From contig CADBRY010000207.1 in assembly GCA_902797195.1 (NCBI GenBank), forward strand, positions 1-11,993: DNA of 11,993 nt, read 5' to 3'. Both the position numbers and the translations under genes were made by a program. The notes under the pieces are model-generated. The model did no database searches, was not told where the DNA came from, and saw nothing but the letters and a program-made list of their open reading frames with translations. This DNA comes from an uncultured Eubacteriales bacterium. Lineage in GTDB: Bacteria > Bacillota > Clostridia > Peptostreptococcales > Anaerovoracaceae. Shown here piece by piece: positions 1 through 7,670 of the stretch. How positions within the stretch are numbered: position 1 is the stretch's first letter; each line of letters begins with the position of its first letter.

Positions 1-64
1 CTAATCGGGAAACGGGAGTCTCCGTCATTATGATATACTGCTGCTTACTTCTTTTTTGCTCCAA
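1..64 (-). CDS. N-terminus of a MATE-family efflux transporter (partial, runs off the left edge)
   Basis: Only the first 21 codons are in the window. Read from base 64 leftwards they give (M)EQKRSKQQYIIMTETPVSRL. The pattern 'IMTETPVSRL' just before the expected first membrane helix resembles the start of clostridial MATE multidrug/Na+-antiporter proteins, where a short basic tail and 'MT-x-x-PV-x-x-L' precede TM1. The start would be TTG at 62-64: the codon immediately before it is an in-frame stop (TAA), and an AGGGG-type ribosome site lies 6 bases upstream. The internal ATG at 26-28 is an alternative start with no clear ribosome site. The gene follows the cupin gene by 54 bases on the same strand, so the two are probably co-transcribed. 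The assignment rests on a very short peptide and needs the sequence to the left. Confidence 0.5.
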   Translation of the reverse strand, partial: MEQKRSKQQYIIMTETPVSRL

Positions 65-118
65 TTAAATCCCCTCGTATTCTCTCCGCGAACCATTCTC
101 TGCTCTGGCAGACGGGAA

Positions 119-640
119 TTACTTTTCGTAACCCACATCGACCCAGAACTGCATAGCTTTCTCTGGAATGCTCGCTATCTCTTCTGGGGTAAGATACTCC
201 CACAAAAACTTTTCAGTTCTTGGGTTTGCTTCCTGCACTTGGATAAACATCCAAGGCCGCCAGCATTTGTTTACATGATAAAAGCCATGGGGTGTATTTG
301 CAGGAATTTGCAGACAACAGCTTTTTGTGATTACAAACCTCTCCATCTCTGGTCCTAGGCAAACCTCCACCTCTGCGCCGAGATCAGCAGTATTCCCCGG
401 ATCGTTTCCAATCATAAAAATCAGTTCATTTTCCTTGTGCATGTGAGGAGGATGCCCTACTATGCGGCATCCTGGCTTTGGCACAGGCTGATCTTTTGCG
501 TCAAATGGCATATTCCAATGAATAGAATAGCTACATGCCAAGCCGTCAATATCGTCCAGCTTTGCGATCCATGGGATCGGGCGAGCCTTTGGAAATTCCA
601 TATTTTCCGGGTAAAGAATGCAATCAGACCATTTTGACAT
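119..640 (-). CDS. Small cupin-domain protein, metal-binding type (173 aa)
   Basis: This is a single cupin beta-barrel protein of unknown substrate, probably cytoplasmic because no signal peptide is visible. Cupin motif 1 is seen as HMHKENELIFMIG, giving H66, H68 and E72. Motif 2 is seen as PANTPHGFYHVN, giving H118. The usual three-His-one-Glu metal site therefore appears intact, which fits either a small-molecule enzyme (dioxygenase, isomerase or decarboxylase) or a ligand-sensing cupin. The frame stays open upstream to 703, but ATG at 638-640 is preferred because GGAGG lies 10 bases before it; the upstream ATGs lack such a site. The gene is divergent from the LysR regulator across a 175-bp gap, the classic arrangement for a LysR target, and is followed by the MATE-like gene. 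The fold call is firm; the function is not known. Confidence 0.8.
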   Translation of the reverse strand: MSKWSDCILYPENMEFPKARPIPWIAKLDDIDGLACSYSIHWNMPFDAKDQPVPKPGCRIVGHPPHMHKENELIFMIGNDPGNTADLGAEVEVCLGPEMERFVITKSCCLQIPANTPHGFYHVNKCWRPWMFIQVQEANPRTEKFLWEYLTPEEIASIPEKAMQFWVDVGYEK

Positions 641-698
641 GTTTTTCACACCTCCAGAATGATTCATTAGACGTCTACCTTCATGGTTCATTCTCGTC

Positions 699-727
699 CG
701 CATAATGTTAAGAAGGCTTTTTGTAAA
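699..727 (-). promoter_or_regulatory. Candidate promoter of the cupin(-MATE) unit
   Basis: Reading leftwards, TTTACA (727-722) is followed after 17 bases by TATGCG (704-699). The -35 is good and the -10 is weak, as often seen for promoters that need an activator such as a LysR protein. The transcript would begin near 692 with a leader of about 50 bases. CATAATG (701-707) overlaps the -10 and recurs inverted as CATTATG at 741-747. Confidence 0.3.
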
Positions 728-755
728 CCAGCAGACGTGGCATTATGTATGTTAC

Positions 756-784
756 TTGATATCGTTTTATAATGATGTTAAAAT
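756..784 (+). promoter_or_regulatory. Promoter of the LysR-type regulator gene
   Basis: TTGATA (756-761), a 17-base spacer and TAAAAT (779-784) form a near-consensus sigma-A promoter. It would give a start near 791 and a leader of about 25 bases before ATG 816. Inside and just upstream lies the dyad CATTAT (741-746) / ATAATG (769-774), a plausible site for autoregulation by the regulator itself. Confidence 0.55.
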
Positions 785-815
785 ACTTCTATATTAAACT
801 GTTGGGAGCATTTTT

Positions 816-1784
816 ATGAAGAATCTTAGCTTGTATTACTTCATAGTTGTCGCTGAGGAAATGAGTTTTACAAAAGCGGCAAATAGGCTGTTCATCTCTC
901 AGCAGGCACTCAGCGAGCAAATAAAGAAGCTGGAGCATCAGTTTAACGCTGTTTTTTTCGAGCGCGGATCACAATTGAAGTTGACTTACCAAGGCGAACG
1001 CATGCTTATTTATTCCCATAAAGTTCTTGACGCCGAGCAGGATCTTGTTAACAATCTCAAAGATCATTCCACATCTCTGGATCGCTACAGACTATCTGTC
1101 GGCATAACTAGTGTAAGAGGAACCGTGGTGATTCCCAAGATTGTCAGTTCCTACCAAAGCTTGTATCCAAATGTGATTGTCTCTATTGTACCAGGATCTC
1201 AAAAGGCTCTTTATAGTCAATTGCATCAGCGAAAAATTGATTTATATATGGGCATGCTGGATAACATTAATTCCGGGGACAGCACTATAGAACTATATGA
1301 GGACGAATTATTCTTTATCATCAGCCGCGAATTGCTTGAAAAACACGAACCTGGTTTCTCTAACAAGTTCATTGAGGACCATAAACATGGCGTAAAGATT
1401 GCTGAAGTATGCCAATTCCCGATTGCTTTACCCCCTATGTACAGCATGCTCCGCATTATAATGGAACGACTGCTTTCTGAAAACAGTGTTACCCCCAACA
1501 TTGTTATGGAAACGACCAATCACGACATTATTTTTGACTTATGTCAGATGGGAAAATGTTGCGGATTCATATCCAGAGAAGTACTATATAAAAAACTGAT
1601 CCATAAAAGCCTCCCACCTAATGTATGCTTTTTCAGGACCTCAGATATGCTTGAACTGTCTTACTTCGGTATCGTATATGATAAGAAAAACCTGCATGAT
1701 TACATGTCTCAATTCTTCGTTTGTTGCAAAAAAGCTTCGGACGAACTGATTCATGAAATCGATCATTATCTGGCCCATCTGTAA
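816..1784 (+). CDS. LysR-type transcriptional regulator (322 aa)
   Basis: This is a DNA-binding transcription factor of the LysR family. The N-terminal winged helix-turn-helix is clear: residues about 17-40 read SFTKAANRLFISQQALSEQI, followed by the linker helix with 'KKLEHQF' and 'FFERG'. Residues about 90-300 form the periplasmic-binding-protein-like effector domain ('LSVGITSVRG', then 'FPIALPPMY' further on). At 322 residues it is slightly longer than the usual ~300. ATG 816 has a GGGAG-like ribosome site about 6 bases upstream. It is divergent from the cupin gene, its most likely target, and convergent with the ABC-transporter operon, from which a two-way terminator separates it. Whether it also controls that operon cannot be told from position alone. 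The inducer is unknown. Confidence 0.92.
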   Translation: MKNLSLYYFIVVAEEMSFTKAANRLFISQQALSEQIKKLEHQFNAVFFERGSQLKLTYQGERMLIYSHKVLDAEQDLVNNLKDHSTSLDRYRLSVGITSVRGTVVIPKIVSSYQSLYPNVIVSIVPGSQKALYSQLHQRKIDLYMGMLDNINSGDSTIELYEDELFFIISRELLEKHEPGFSNKFIEDHKHGVKIAEVCQFPIALPPMYSMLRIIMERLLSENSVTPNIVMETTNHDIIFDLCQMGKCCGFISREVLYKKLIHKSLPPNVCFFRTSDMLELSYFGIVYDKKNLHDYMSQFFVCCKKASDELIHEIDHYLAHL

Positions 1785-1810
1785 CACTATACAGTGATCA
1801 GTCTTTTATT

Positions 1811-1853
1811 CAGAAAAAGGGACGTTTCCTTTCGGAAATGTCCCTTTTTTCTG
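1811..1853. terminator. Two-way rho-independent terminator between lysR and the ABC operon
   Basis: A 12-bp stem (1818-1829 with 1834-1845, including one G-U pair) closes on a TTTC loop. It is extended by A-T pairs into an A5 run on the left and a T6 run on the right, and CAG/CTG pairs at the ends. The A/T flanks make it work in both directions: it ends the lysR transcript 27 bases after its stop and ends the convergent operon transcript coming from the right. Confidence 0.88.
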
Positions 1854-1882
1854 AACTGCAAAAAGGAGGAAATTGAGATTAG

Positions 1883-1946
1883 GAAAAGGTCTGGTTTCAA
1901 TTGGATGCAGATACGCCGTCAGCTTTTTGCACCGCTGGACCTTTTC
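1883..1946. repeat. 9-bp inverted repeat downstream of the solute-binding protein gene
   Basis: GAAAAGGTC (1883-1891) and GACCTTTTC (1938-1946) are perfect inverted copies separated by 46 bases. They lie between the stop of the binding-protein gene (1957) and the terminator, so the operon mRNA could carry an extra long-range stem in its 3' untranslated part. No T-run follows, so this is not itself a terminator. The role is unknown; it might affect mRNA stability. Confidence 0.4.
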
Positions 1947-1956
1947 GGGACATTAC

Positions 1957-3630
1957 TCAACCCGCATTCTTATCAATCCAGGCAATTTCCGGCGTATAGT
2001 AGTTGTTTGTTTCCAGTCCGCTGTCGATTACTCTGTCATTCAAGAACAGGATATTCGGCTGGATAAACATTACACGATAGAGGCACTCATCCACACTCAA
2101 CATATGAATTGCCTGCTGAATGCTCGCCGCTTTGCTCTCATAATCCTGTGCACTGAATACGGAATCACACACGGCATTGTACTCCTCAGAAAAGTTGCAC
2201 ATTTTATTCATCTGACCAATGTACGAATACTGTCTCTGAAGCTGTTTACCATAATCATATGTTGTGTTTCCGCTGTTGATGTAAAGGCCAGGCGTGCTGC
2301 CGTCATAACGGCGGCCATCACTTGTGGCGATCTCTTCGATCTCAGCATTAATACCGATCGCCTTCAGCTGATCCTGAAGTGCCGTTGCCGCGGGAACACC
2401 GTAGTTTGCGGTAATGATCTTTGTATCAAATCCATTCTCGTATCCAGCTTCAGCAAGAAGGGCCTTTGCTTTTTCAACATCATAATAGGACTCCTTCTCT
2501 ACATCTGCGCTGTATCCAAGTGCACCGTCAGTAATACCCTGCAGGGATGTGAAGCCATATTTTCCTTTAGCCTGGAATGTAACAGCATCCCAATCCACAC
2601 CGTAAAGCAGGACGGCCTGTCTAACTCTTACATCATAGAAGGGATCACCTTCAATCATTGAGTTTGGATATACGCCAAACACCGTGCCGCCGTCAACCGT
2701 CTCTACAGCACCATTATCATATCCCATCGCAAACAGGCTGTCAGCAGTACTGATGTCGCCGCAGACGAACCAGTCGATCGTGCCCTGATCAAACGCCGTC
2801 ATCTCGCCTGCCCAGTCAGGAATGATCTGATGCTTCACACTGTCCAGATAAGGAAGCCCTTCCTGCCAGTAGTTTTCATTCCGCTCAAAGGTCATGTAAG
2901 AATCCGCTACGTATTCTTTCATGACAAACGGGCCGGTACCGACAATATTATTCAGACACCAATCCAGACCATTGTCTTCAAATGCCTTCTGAGAATAGAT
3001 AGGAGTTGCCGCGATAACGTCTTCCCAGTCAAGGGCGAAGTTGCTGAACTGGATCTTCAGTGTGTAGTCATCCACAACTTCAAAACCGGCAGGGTTCCCG
3101 ATCAAGTTGCCATTTCCGTTTTCGATCATGTACTCAAATTCCCATTTAACAGACTCTGCATTGAAATCAGACCCGTCATGGAATTTGATGCCTTGTTTCA
3201 GCTTAAGCGTCAAGGTGAGCGCTTCATTATCTCTCTCCCAGCTTTCGCAAAGGAAGGGCTCGTAGTGATTTGTCTCCAGATTGTAGCGGCCAAGTGTCTC
3301 AATCGCGGGGAAGCAGTATTTCTGGGAAGACGCGTACATATAGGGGTAGAAGAGACATGTCGGGTTTACGCTTCTGCAGGTAACAAGCTCCCCTCCGTAC
3401 TTATCCTCTTCGGAAGTACCCTCCGTTCCCTGGTTAAACTCGTTTTTTGCGTTTGCCGCTTCTGTGGCAGCCTGTTCTGTATTGCCAGCAGGAGCTGTTT
3501 CCTGGTTTGCTGCTGCGCTTTCATTGGAGCTTTGCGCAGGCTGTTCTTCCGCCTTGCCTCCACCGCATGCCGCGGTACAAAGCACCAGCGCAAGGGCGAG
3601 GAACATTACAAGTAGTCTCTTTGCCTTCAT
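1957..3630 (-). CDS. Peptide/nickel-type ABC transporter solute-binding lipoprotein, family 5 (557 aa)
   Basis: This is the extracytoplasmic substrate-binding protein of the importer encoded just upstream in the operon. A lipoprotein signal peptide is visible: positive n-region MKAKR, a hydrophobic core, then CTAAC with the lipidated cysteine at residue 22. A flexible linker rich in Ala, Glu, Gln, Asn and Thr (about 23-77) follows. The family-5 signature is present near residues 147-165 (GIKFHDGSDFNAESVKWEF). The C-terminal part around 'KAKALLAEAGYENG' is also typical. ATG at 3628-3630 is preferred over the in-frame ATG at 3646-3648: it has AAAGGA 9 bases upstream and a normal signal-peptide n-region, while the upstream one has no ribosome site. 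It is the last gene of the operon, 65 bases after the ATPase gene, although this gene is usually first in Dpp/Opp operons. The mature protein has nine cysteines besides C22. The ligand is unknown; the family covers peptides, nickel chelates, sugars and other solutes. Confidence 0.93.
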   Translation of the reverse strand: MKAKRLLVMFLALALVLCTAACGGGKAEEQPAQSSNESAAANQETAPAGNTEQAATEAANAKNEFNQGTEGTSEEDKYGGELVTCRSVNPTCLFYPYMYASSQKYCFPAIETLGRYNLETNHYEPFLCESWERDNEALTLTLKLKQGIKFHDGSDFNAESVKWEFEYMIENGNGNLIGNPAGFEVVDDYTLKIQFSNFALDWEDVIAATPIYSQKAFEDNGLDWCLNNIVGTGPFVMKEYVADSYMTFERNENYWQEGLPYLDSVKHQIIPDWAGEMTAFDQGTIDWFVCGDISTADSLFAMGYDNGAVETVDGGTVFGVYPNSMIEGDPFYDVRVRQAVLLYGVDWDAVTFQAKGKYGFTSLQGITDGALGYSADVEKESYYDVEKAKALLAEAGYENGFDTKIITANYGVPAATALQDQLKAIGINAEIEEIATSDGRRYDGSTPGLYINSGNTTYDYGKQLQRQYSYIGQMNKMCNFSEEYNAVCDSVFSAQDYESKAASIQQAIHMLSVDECLYRVMFIQPNILFLNDRVIDSGLETNNYYTPEIAWIDKNAG

Positions 3631-3695
3631 TTGTTTCAATCCTTTCATTCTATTATATTTTTCCGCGTTGTGCGGGATCGCCCAATTGGTATTCT

Positions 3696-5720
3696 TTATT
3701 CATACAAAAAGCAAGCAACAATATGCCCGTTGTCCATCGTTTTCAGAGGAGGGATCTCCCTGGTGCATCTCTCGCTTGCATGATCACAGCGGTCACTGAA
3801 GGGGCACCCTTTGGGTCTGTTTAACACACTCGGAACTTCTCCTTTCAGCGGTATGAATGGCCTTCCCTCTTCCTGCTCGGGATCCACTAGTGGCACAGAG
3901 GACAACAGTGCCCTCGTATAAGGATGCAAAGGATGATCATAAAGCTCATCACTGTCTGCTATTTCCATCACGCGACCAAGGTACATTACAAGAATTCTAT
4001 CGCTGATATGCTTTACAACCGCAAGATCATGGGCAATAAAAATATAGGATAATCCTAACCGTGACTGCAGCTCCTCAAGCAGATTTATAATTTGCGCCTG
4101 AATCGAAACATCCAGAGCTGAGATTGGCTCATCCAGAATCATGATTTCCGGATTTGATGCCAATGCACGCGCAATGCCCAATCTCTGTCTCTGACCACCG
4201 GAAAACTCATGGGGATAACGTCCTTTTTGCAGCGGACTCAGGCCAACCATTTCAAACAAATGATCTACTTTGCCTTCATACTCCTCCTGCCCTGATACCA
4301 GCTTGTGAAGCTTCAGTGGCTCACCAACAATAGAGCCGGCTGTCTGCCTTGGATCCAAAGAAGAAAACGGATCTTGAAACACCATTGAAATCAGATTTCG
4401 ATAAGGCCTTAACTCTCTTTTCGTTAATGCCGCAATATCATGGTCAAACAGTTTGATTTCACCGGCATTTGGCTTATACATCCGCAGAAGGCAACGAGCC
4501 AATGTCGTTTTACCACAACCGCTTTCTCCAACCAGTCCCAGAGTTTCTCCTTTTCGCAGGTTGAATGAAATATCCTCAAGCGCATTAAAAGACCCTACCT
4601 TGCGCTGCATAATACCTTTGTGAATGTCGAAACTCTTAACAAGTCCATTTACTTCAAGGCAATTCGAGTCTTGGATTTCTTTTTCCGGTCTTTTTTTCTG
4701 CATCAGCGACTCTACATAGCCTTTTCTCTCATCTACAGTTTCCGGCGTTAGGTGGCAGGCAATAAAGTGTCCCGGCGCAACCTCGTGCAGTTCCGGCTTA
4801 TTTCTTTGAGAACACTCCTCTCCCCGGTACAGGCACCTCTCATAGAAGGGACAGTATGCAGGTCTCTCAGCCGGTGTAGGCGGGAGTCCATCTATGGGTA
4901 TCAACACGCGATCCTTCTGGTCGTTTAAGCGAGGAATAGCTCTGAGAAGCCCCCTCGTATATGGGTGTTTCGGATCTCTGAACAGCTCTTTCGTCGTCGT
5001 ATGTTCCACAATGTTTCCGGCATACATAACGTAAATCCGGTCAGCATACCGTGCAACAATTCCAAGATTGTGCGTGACAATGATAACAGCGATCCCCGTT
5101 TTAACCGACAAATCTCGAATCATCTCTAGAAGTTGCCCCTGTGTCGTCACATCCAACGCCGTTGTCGCTTCATCCGCTATCAGAATATCCGGCTTTGCCG
5201 CAAGTACCATGGCAATCATGATTCTTTGCCGCATTCCTCCGGAGAACTGCTGGGCATAGTTGTTATAGCGTTCTTCAGCATCCGGGATGTTCACGAGCTT
5301 CATCATCTCTATCGCGCGCTTTTTTGCATCCTCTGAGTTGAGGCCTAAATGAAGCATAATCGTTTCCTGAATCTGCGCTCCGATCGTCATAACAGGATTC
5401 AAAGATGTCATGGGTTCCTGAAAGATCATGCCGATCCGTCCCCCACGGATCTCCTGCATCTGGGGACTATTGGGTTTGTAATCCAGTATATTGATCCCAT
5501 TATCCTCCAGTTCAACGGATCCATCCATGATTTTTCCAGATCCTGAAAGGAGTTGGATCGTACTCATCATTGTTACTGACTTTCCGCTTCCTGACTCTCC
5601 CACAAGCCCTATGATTTCTCCTCGTTTCAAATGCAGCGATACATTATCCACGATGGTGATCAGCTGATTTTCTGTGCGAAACCCGGTTTTCAGCCCGCTA
5701 ATATTCAGCAAATTACTCAT
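3696..5720 (-). CDS. Fused dipeptide/oligopeptide-type ABC transporter ATPase (DppD-DppF fusion, 674 aa)
   Basis: This is the cytoplasmic motor of the importer, with both ATPases in one chain. Domain 1 has Walker A GESGSGKS (41-48), signature FSGGMRQR (159-166), Walker B ILIADE with E184, and switch His H217. Domain 2 has GESGCGKT (398-405), FSGGQRQR (506-513), IMILDE with E531, and H564. Both sites look competent. Each half ends in the oligopeptide/dipeptide C-terminal region with four cysteines: C290, C296, C303, C322 and C639, C645, C652, C670, with nearly identical spacing. In some DppD-type proteins this motif holds an iron-sulfur cluster. GGAGG stands 10 bases before ATG 5720. The gene starts 26 bases after the second permease. 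Canonical Dpp/Opp systems use two separate ~330-residue ATPases, but fused versions such as GsiA and YejF are known. Confidence 0.95.
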   Translation of the reverse strand: MSNLLNISGLKTGFRTENQLITIVDNVSLHLKRGEIIGLVGESGSGKSVTMMSTIQLLSGSGKIMDGSVELEDNGINILDYKPNSPQMQEIRGGRIGMIFQEPMTSLNPVMTIGAQIQETIMLHLGLNSEDAKKRAIEMMKLVNIPDAEERYNNYAQQFSGGMRQRIMIAMVLAAKPDILIADEATTALDVTTQGQLLEMIRDLSVKTGIAVIIVTHNLGIVARYADRIYVMYAGNIVEHTTTKELFRDPKHPYTRGLLRAIPRLNDQKDRVLIPIDGLPPTPAERPAYCPFYERCLYRGEECSQRNKPELHEVAPGHFIACHLTPETVDERKGYVESLMQKKRPEKEIQDSNCLEVNGLVKSFDIHKGIMQRKVGSFNALEDISFNLRKGETLGLVGESGCGKTTLARCLLRMYKPNAGEIKLFDHDIAALTKRELRPYRNLISMVFQDPFSSLDPRQTAGSIVGEPLKLHKLVSGQEEYEGKVDHLFEMVGLSPLQKGRYPHEFSGGQRQRLGIARALASNPEIMILDEPISALDVSIQAQIINLLEELQSRLGLSYIFIAHDLAVVKHISDRILVMYLGRVMEIADSDELYDHPLHPYTRALLSSVPLVDPEQEEGRPFIPLKGEVPSVLNRPKGCPFSDRCDHASERCTREIPPLKTMDNGHIVACFLYE

Positions 5721-5746
5721 CTGATTGTTTCCTCCGTGTTAAAGCC

Positions 5747-6634
5747 TTAGATCTCGCCTCTAAGGCGCGGATCCAGCGCATCTCTGATTCCATCGCCCAA
5801 TACATTCAAGCAGATAACCAAAAGTGCAACACATACGCCGGGTGCGATTGCAAGAATCGGCTGATTCAAAAGATAGTTCTTACCGTTAGACACCATTGTT
5901 CCCCAGGACGCAATGGGAATGGAAATGCCAATTCCCACGTAACTCAAACCGGATTCCATAAGAATTGTCGAACCAACCTGCTGCGTCATCATCACAATGA
6001 TCGGTGAGATTGCATTGGGGAGGATGTGCTTTAACATCACGTAAAAGCTGTTGGCGCCCTGCAATTCAACCGCCCGGACATAATCACTTGTTTTCAGGCT
6101 TAAGGCCTGTCCGCGGATCATCCTGATGTACCCCGGAATTGTCGGTATCGCCAGAACAATTGCCAGGTCCGAAATGCTCGACCCAATAATTGCGATCAGT
6201 GCCAACGCAACCATTATTCTCGGGATTGACATGAGCGCCTCACTCAGCCGCATGATAACCGTATCTACAATGCCTCCAAAATACGCGGCACACAATCCAA
6301 GAAACACACCAATGACACATGCAATCACAACCGCAAGGACACCTACGATCAAAGACACCCGTGCGCCGTAGATCAGCCTTGTCAGAATATCTCTTCCATA
6401 GTCATCTGTTCCGAGCCAGTGAGTAGCACTAGGTTTCTGGAACGTTTCATACGGGCTTGTAGTATTGGGATTATAGGGTGTAATGATTCCAGCAAAAATG
6501 GCCAGGAGGATAAAGATAACAACTCCAGTTGCAGCAACTATAACCATCTTTCTGCTGAACATCGTTTTAATAAATTTGCGTGCCTTTTCCCGTCTCTGAT
6601 CTTTTTTACATATTTCTTTATTCATCTCGTTCAT
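5747..6634 (-). CDS. ABC transporter permease, DppC/OppC type (295 aa)
   Basis: This is one of the two membrane subunits of the importer. After a basic cytoplasmic tail (residues 1-30) comes TM1 (about 31-52), then the OppC hallmark HWLGTDDYGRDILTRLIYGA (72-91), and further membrane segments giving about six in all. The EAA loop that docks on the ATPase is seen at about 185-208 (YVRAVELQGANSFYVMLKHI). The typical end GDGIRDALDPRL is present. A GTG at 6641-6643 is in frame three codons earlier, but ATG 6632-6634 is preferred: GGGGTG lies 6 bases before it and the GTG would sit almost on top of the preceding stop. ATG 6623-6625 is also possible. It is 14 bases from the DppB-type gene, so the two are probably translationally coupled. 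The substrate cannot be told from the permease. Confidence 0.94.
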   Translation of the reverse strand: MNEMNKEICKKDQRREKARKFIKTMFSRKMVIVAATGVVIFILLAIFAGIITPYNPNTTSPYETFQKPSATHWLGTDDYGRDILTRLIYGARVSLIVGVLAVVIACVIGVFLGLCAAYFGGIVDTVIMRLSEALMSIPRIMVALALIAIIGSSISDLAIVLAIPTIPGYIRMIRGQALSLKTSDYVRAVELQGANSFYVMLKHILPNAISPIIVMMTQQVGSTILMESGLSYVGIGISIPIASWGTMVSNGKNYLLNQPILAIAPGVCVALLVICLNVLGDGIRDALDPRLRGEI

Positions 6635-6648
6635 ACCAATCACCCCGC

Positions 6649-7611
6649 TTAGTTTGACTGGTCAGAAGTCAGACTAATTCGCGGATCCACAATTACGTAA
6701 AGCAGATCCGTCAAGATGTATGCTACGCAGGACACCGCCGTAGTTATAAGCACAAGTGCCTGAATCGTGGGCAAATCGCTTCCGTTAATACATTTGAGCA
6801 TCAATGTCCCCATGCCGGGAATAGCGAACACGTTCTCCACGAACATGGATCCGCCAATCATAAATGCCAGTCGGTTGCCAAACATGGTAATGACAGGAAT
6901 CAGTCCGTTTCTCATTATATGTTTGAAAATCACCTTTTTTTCTTTCAAGCCCTTACTTCTAGCAGTTCTTACAAAATCCTGGCGAATAACCTCAAGCATG
7001 CTTGACCGTGTCTGTCTTGTAAAGCTTGCTATTCCACCCAGAGACAGGCAAATCAGAGGCATGATGATCAACTTCAGGTGTTCTCCAAGTCCGATCTTCC
7101 AAGGCCAGTCAAAACCATATGTAGGAAGGATCCTCATTTTTAATCCAAATATGAACAGCAGGCAAATGCCAATCCAGAACTGAGGAAGGCACGAGCTTAT
7201 ATTCGCAAGCAGTGTGATGATTGTATCTGCTTTCTTCCCTCTCTTGACTGCAGTAATCATTCCGAATAGAATCCCGATCGGTATACTGATCAACATGGAA
7301 AGGAAAGAAAAATACAGGGTTGTTGTTACTCTTGAGCCAATTAACTTCCAGACTGGTTGGTGATATACATACGATGTTCCAAAATCTCCCTTCAAAGCAT
7401 TTGCTGCCCAGTTGAAGAATCGCACCGGCAAAGGCTTATCCAATCCAAGGCTGTAGTAAATCGCGTCATACTGTTCCTGCGTTAGGTCTTCTCCGCCGAT
7501 CACATATACCGGATCGCTGGGTATCAGGCTTGTCAGAAAGAAAGTTGCGATCGCAACAATAATAATCACTACCACTGTCTGTGCGATTCGTTTCAAGATA
7601 TATTTTGCCAT
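6649..7611 (-). CDS. ABC transporter permease, DppB/OppB type (320 aa)
   Basis: This is the partner membrane subunit of the DppC-type permease. The N-terminus MAKYILKRIAQTVVVIIIV is typical of DppB, with TM1 directly at the start. It is followed by the extracellular stretch with 'LGLDKPLPVRFFNW' and 'GDFGTSY', then about five more helices. The EAA loop lies near 212-240 (DFVRTARSKGLKEKKVIFKH). 'FVENVFAIPGMGTLM' and the ending 'LTDLLYVIVDPRI' are family hallmarks. GGGAG is 10 bases before ATG 7611. The gap to the oxidoreductase gene is 59 bases and contains no terminator. It also contains the 12-mer CGTGGCATTATG, which recurs in the lysR/cupin gap. Confidence 0.95.
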   Translation of the reverse strand: MAKYILKRIAQTVVVIIIVAIATFFLTSLIPSDPVYVIGGEDLTQEQYDAIYYSLGLDKPLPVRFFNWAANALKGDFGTSYVYHQPVWKLIGSRVTTTLYFSFLSMLISIPIGILFGMITAVKRGKKADTIITLLANISSCLPQFWIGICLLFIFGLKMRILPTYGFDWPWKIGLGEHLKLIIMPLICLSLGGIASFTRQTRSSMLEVIRQDFVRTARSKGLKEKKVIFKHIMRNGLIPVITMFGNRLAFMIGGSMFVENVFAIPGMGTLMLKCINGSDLPTIQALVLITTAVSCVAYILTDLLYVIVDPRISLTSDQSN

Positions 7612-7670
7612 CCACTTATATCTCCCAATCTAATATTGCATTACCCCGTGGCATTATGAGAAGTTCCGTT

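Noticed and set aside
1873..2661. 262-codon plus-strand open frame starting at TTG with a good AAAGGAGG sequence before it
   Set aside because: It lies antisense to the solute-binding protein gene for nearly its whole length, its translation shows no family signature, and the opposite strand encodes a clear family-5 protein.
2830..3615. 261-codon plus-strand open frame opposite the N-terminal part of the binding-protein gene
   Set aside because: It is a shadow of the real gene, with no ribosome site and no recognisable domain.
3649..3695. TATAAT at 3652-3657 (minus) as an internal promoter for the binding-protein gene
   Set aside because: No acceptable -35 lies at 16-18 bases and there is no extended TG, so it is not listed as a promoter.
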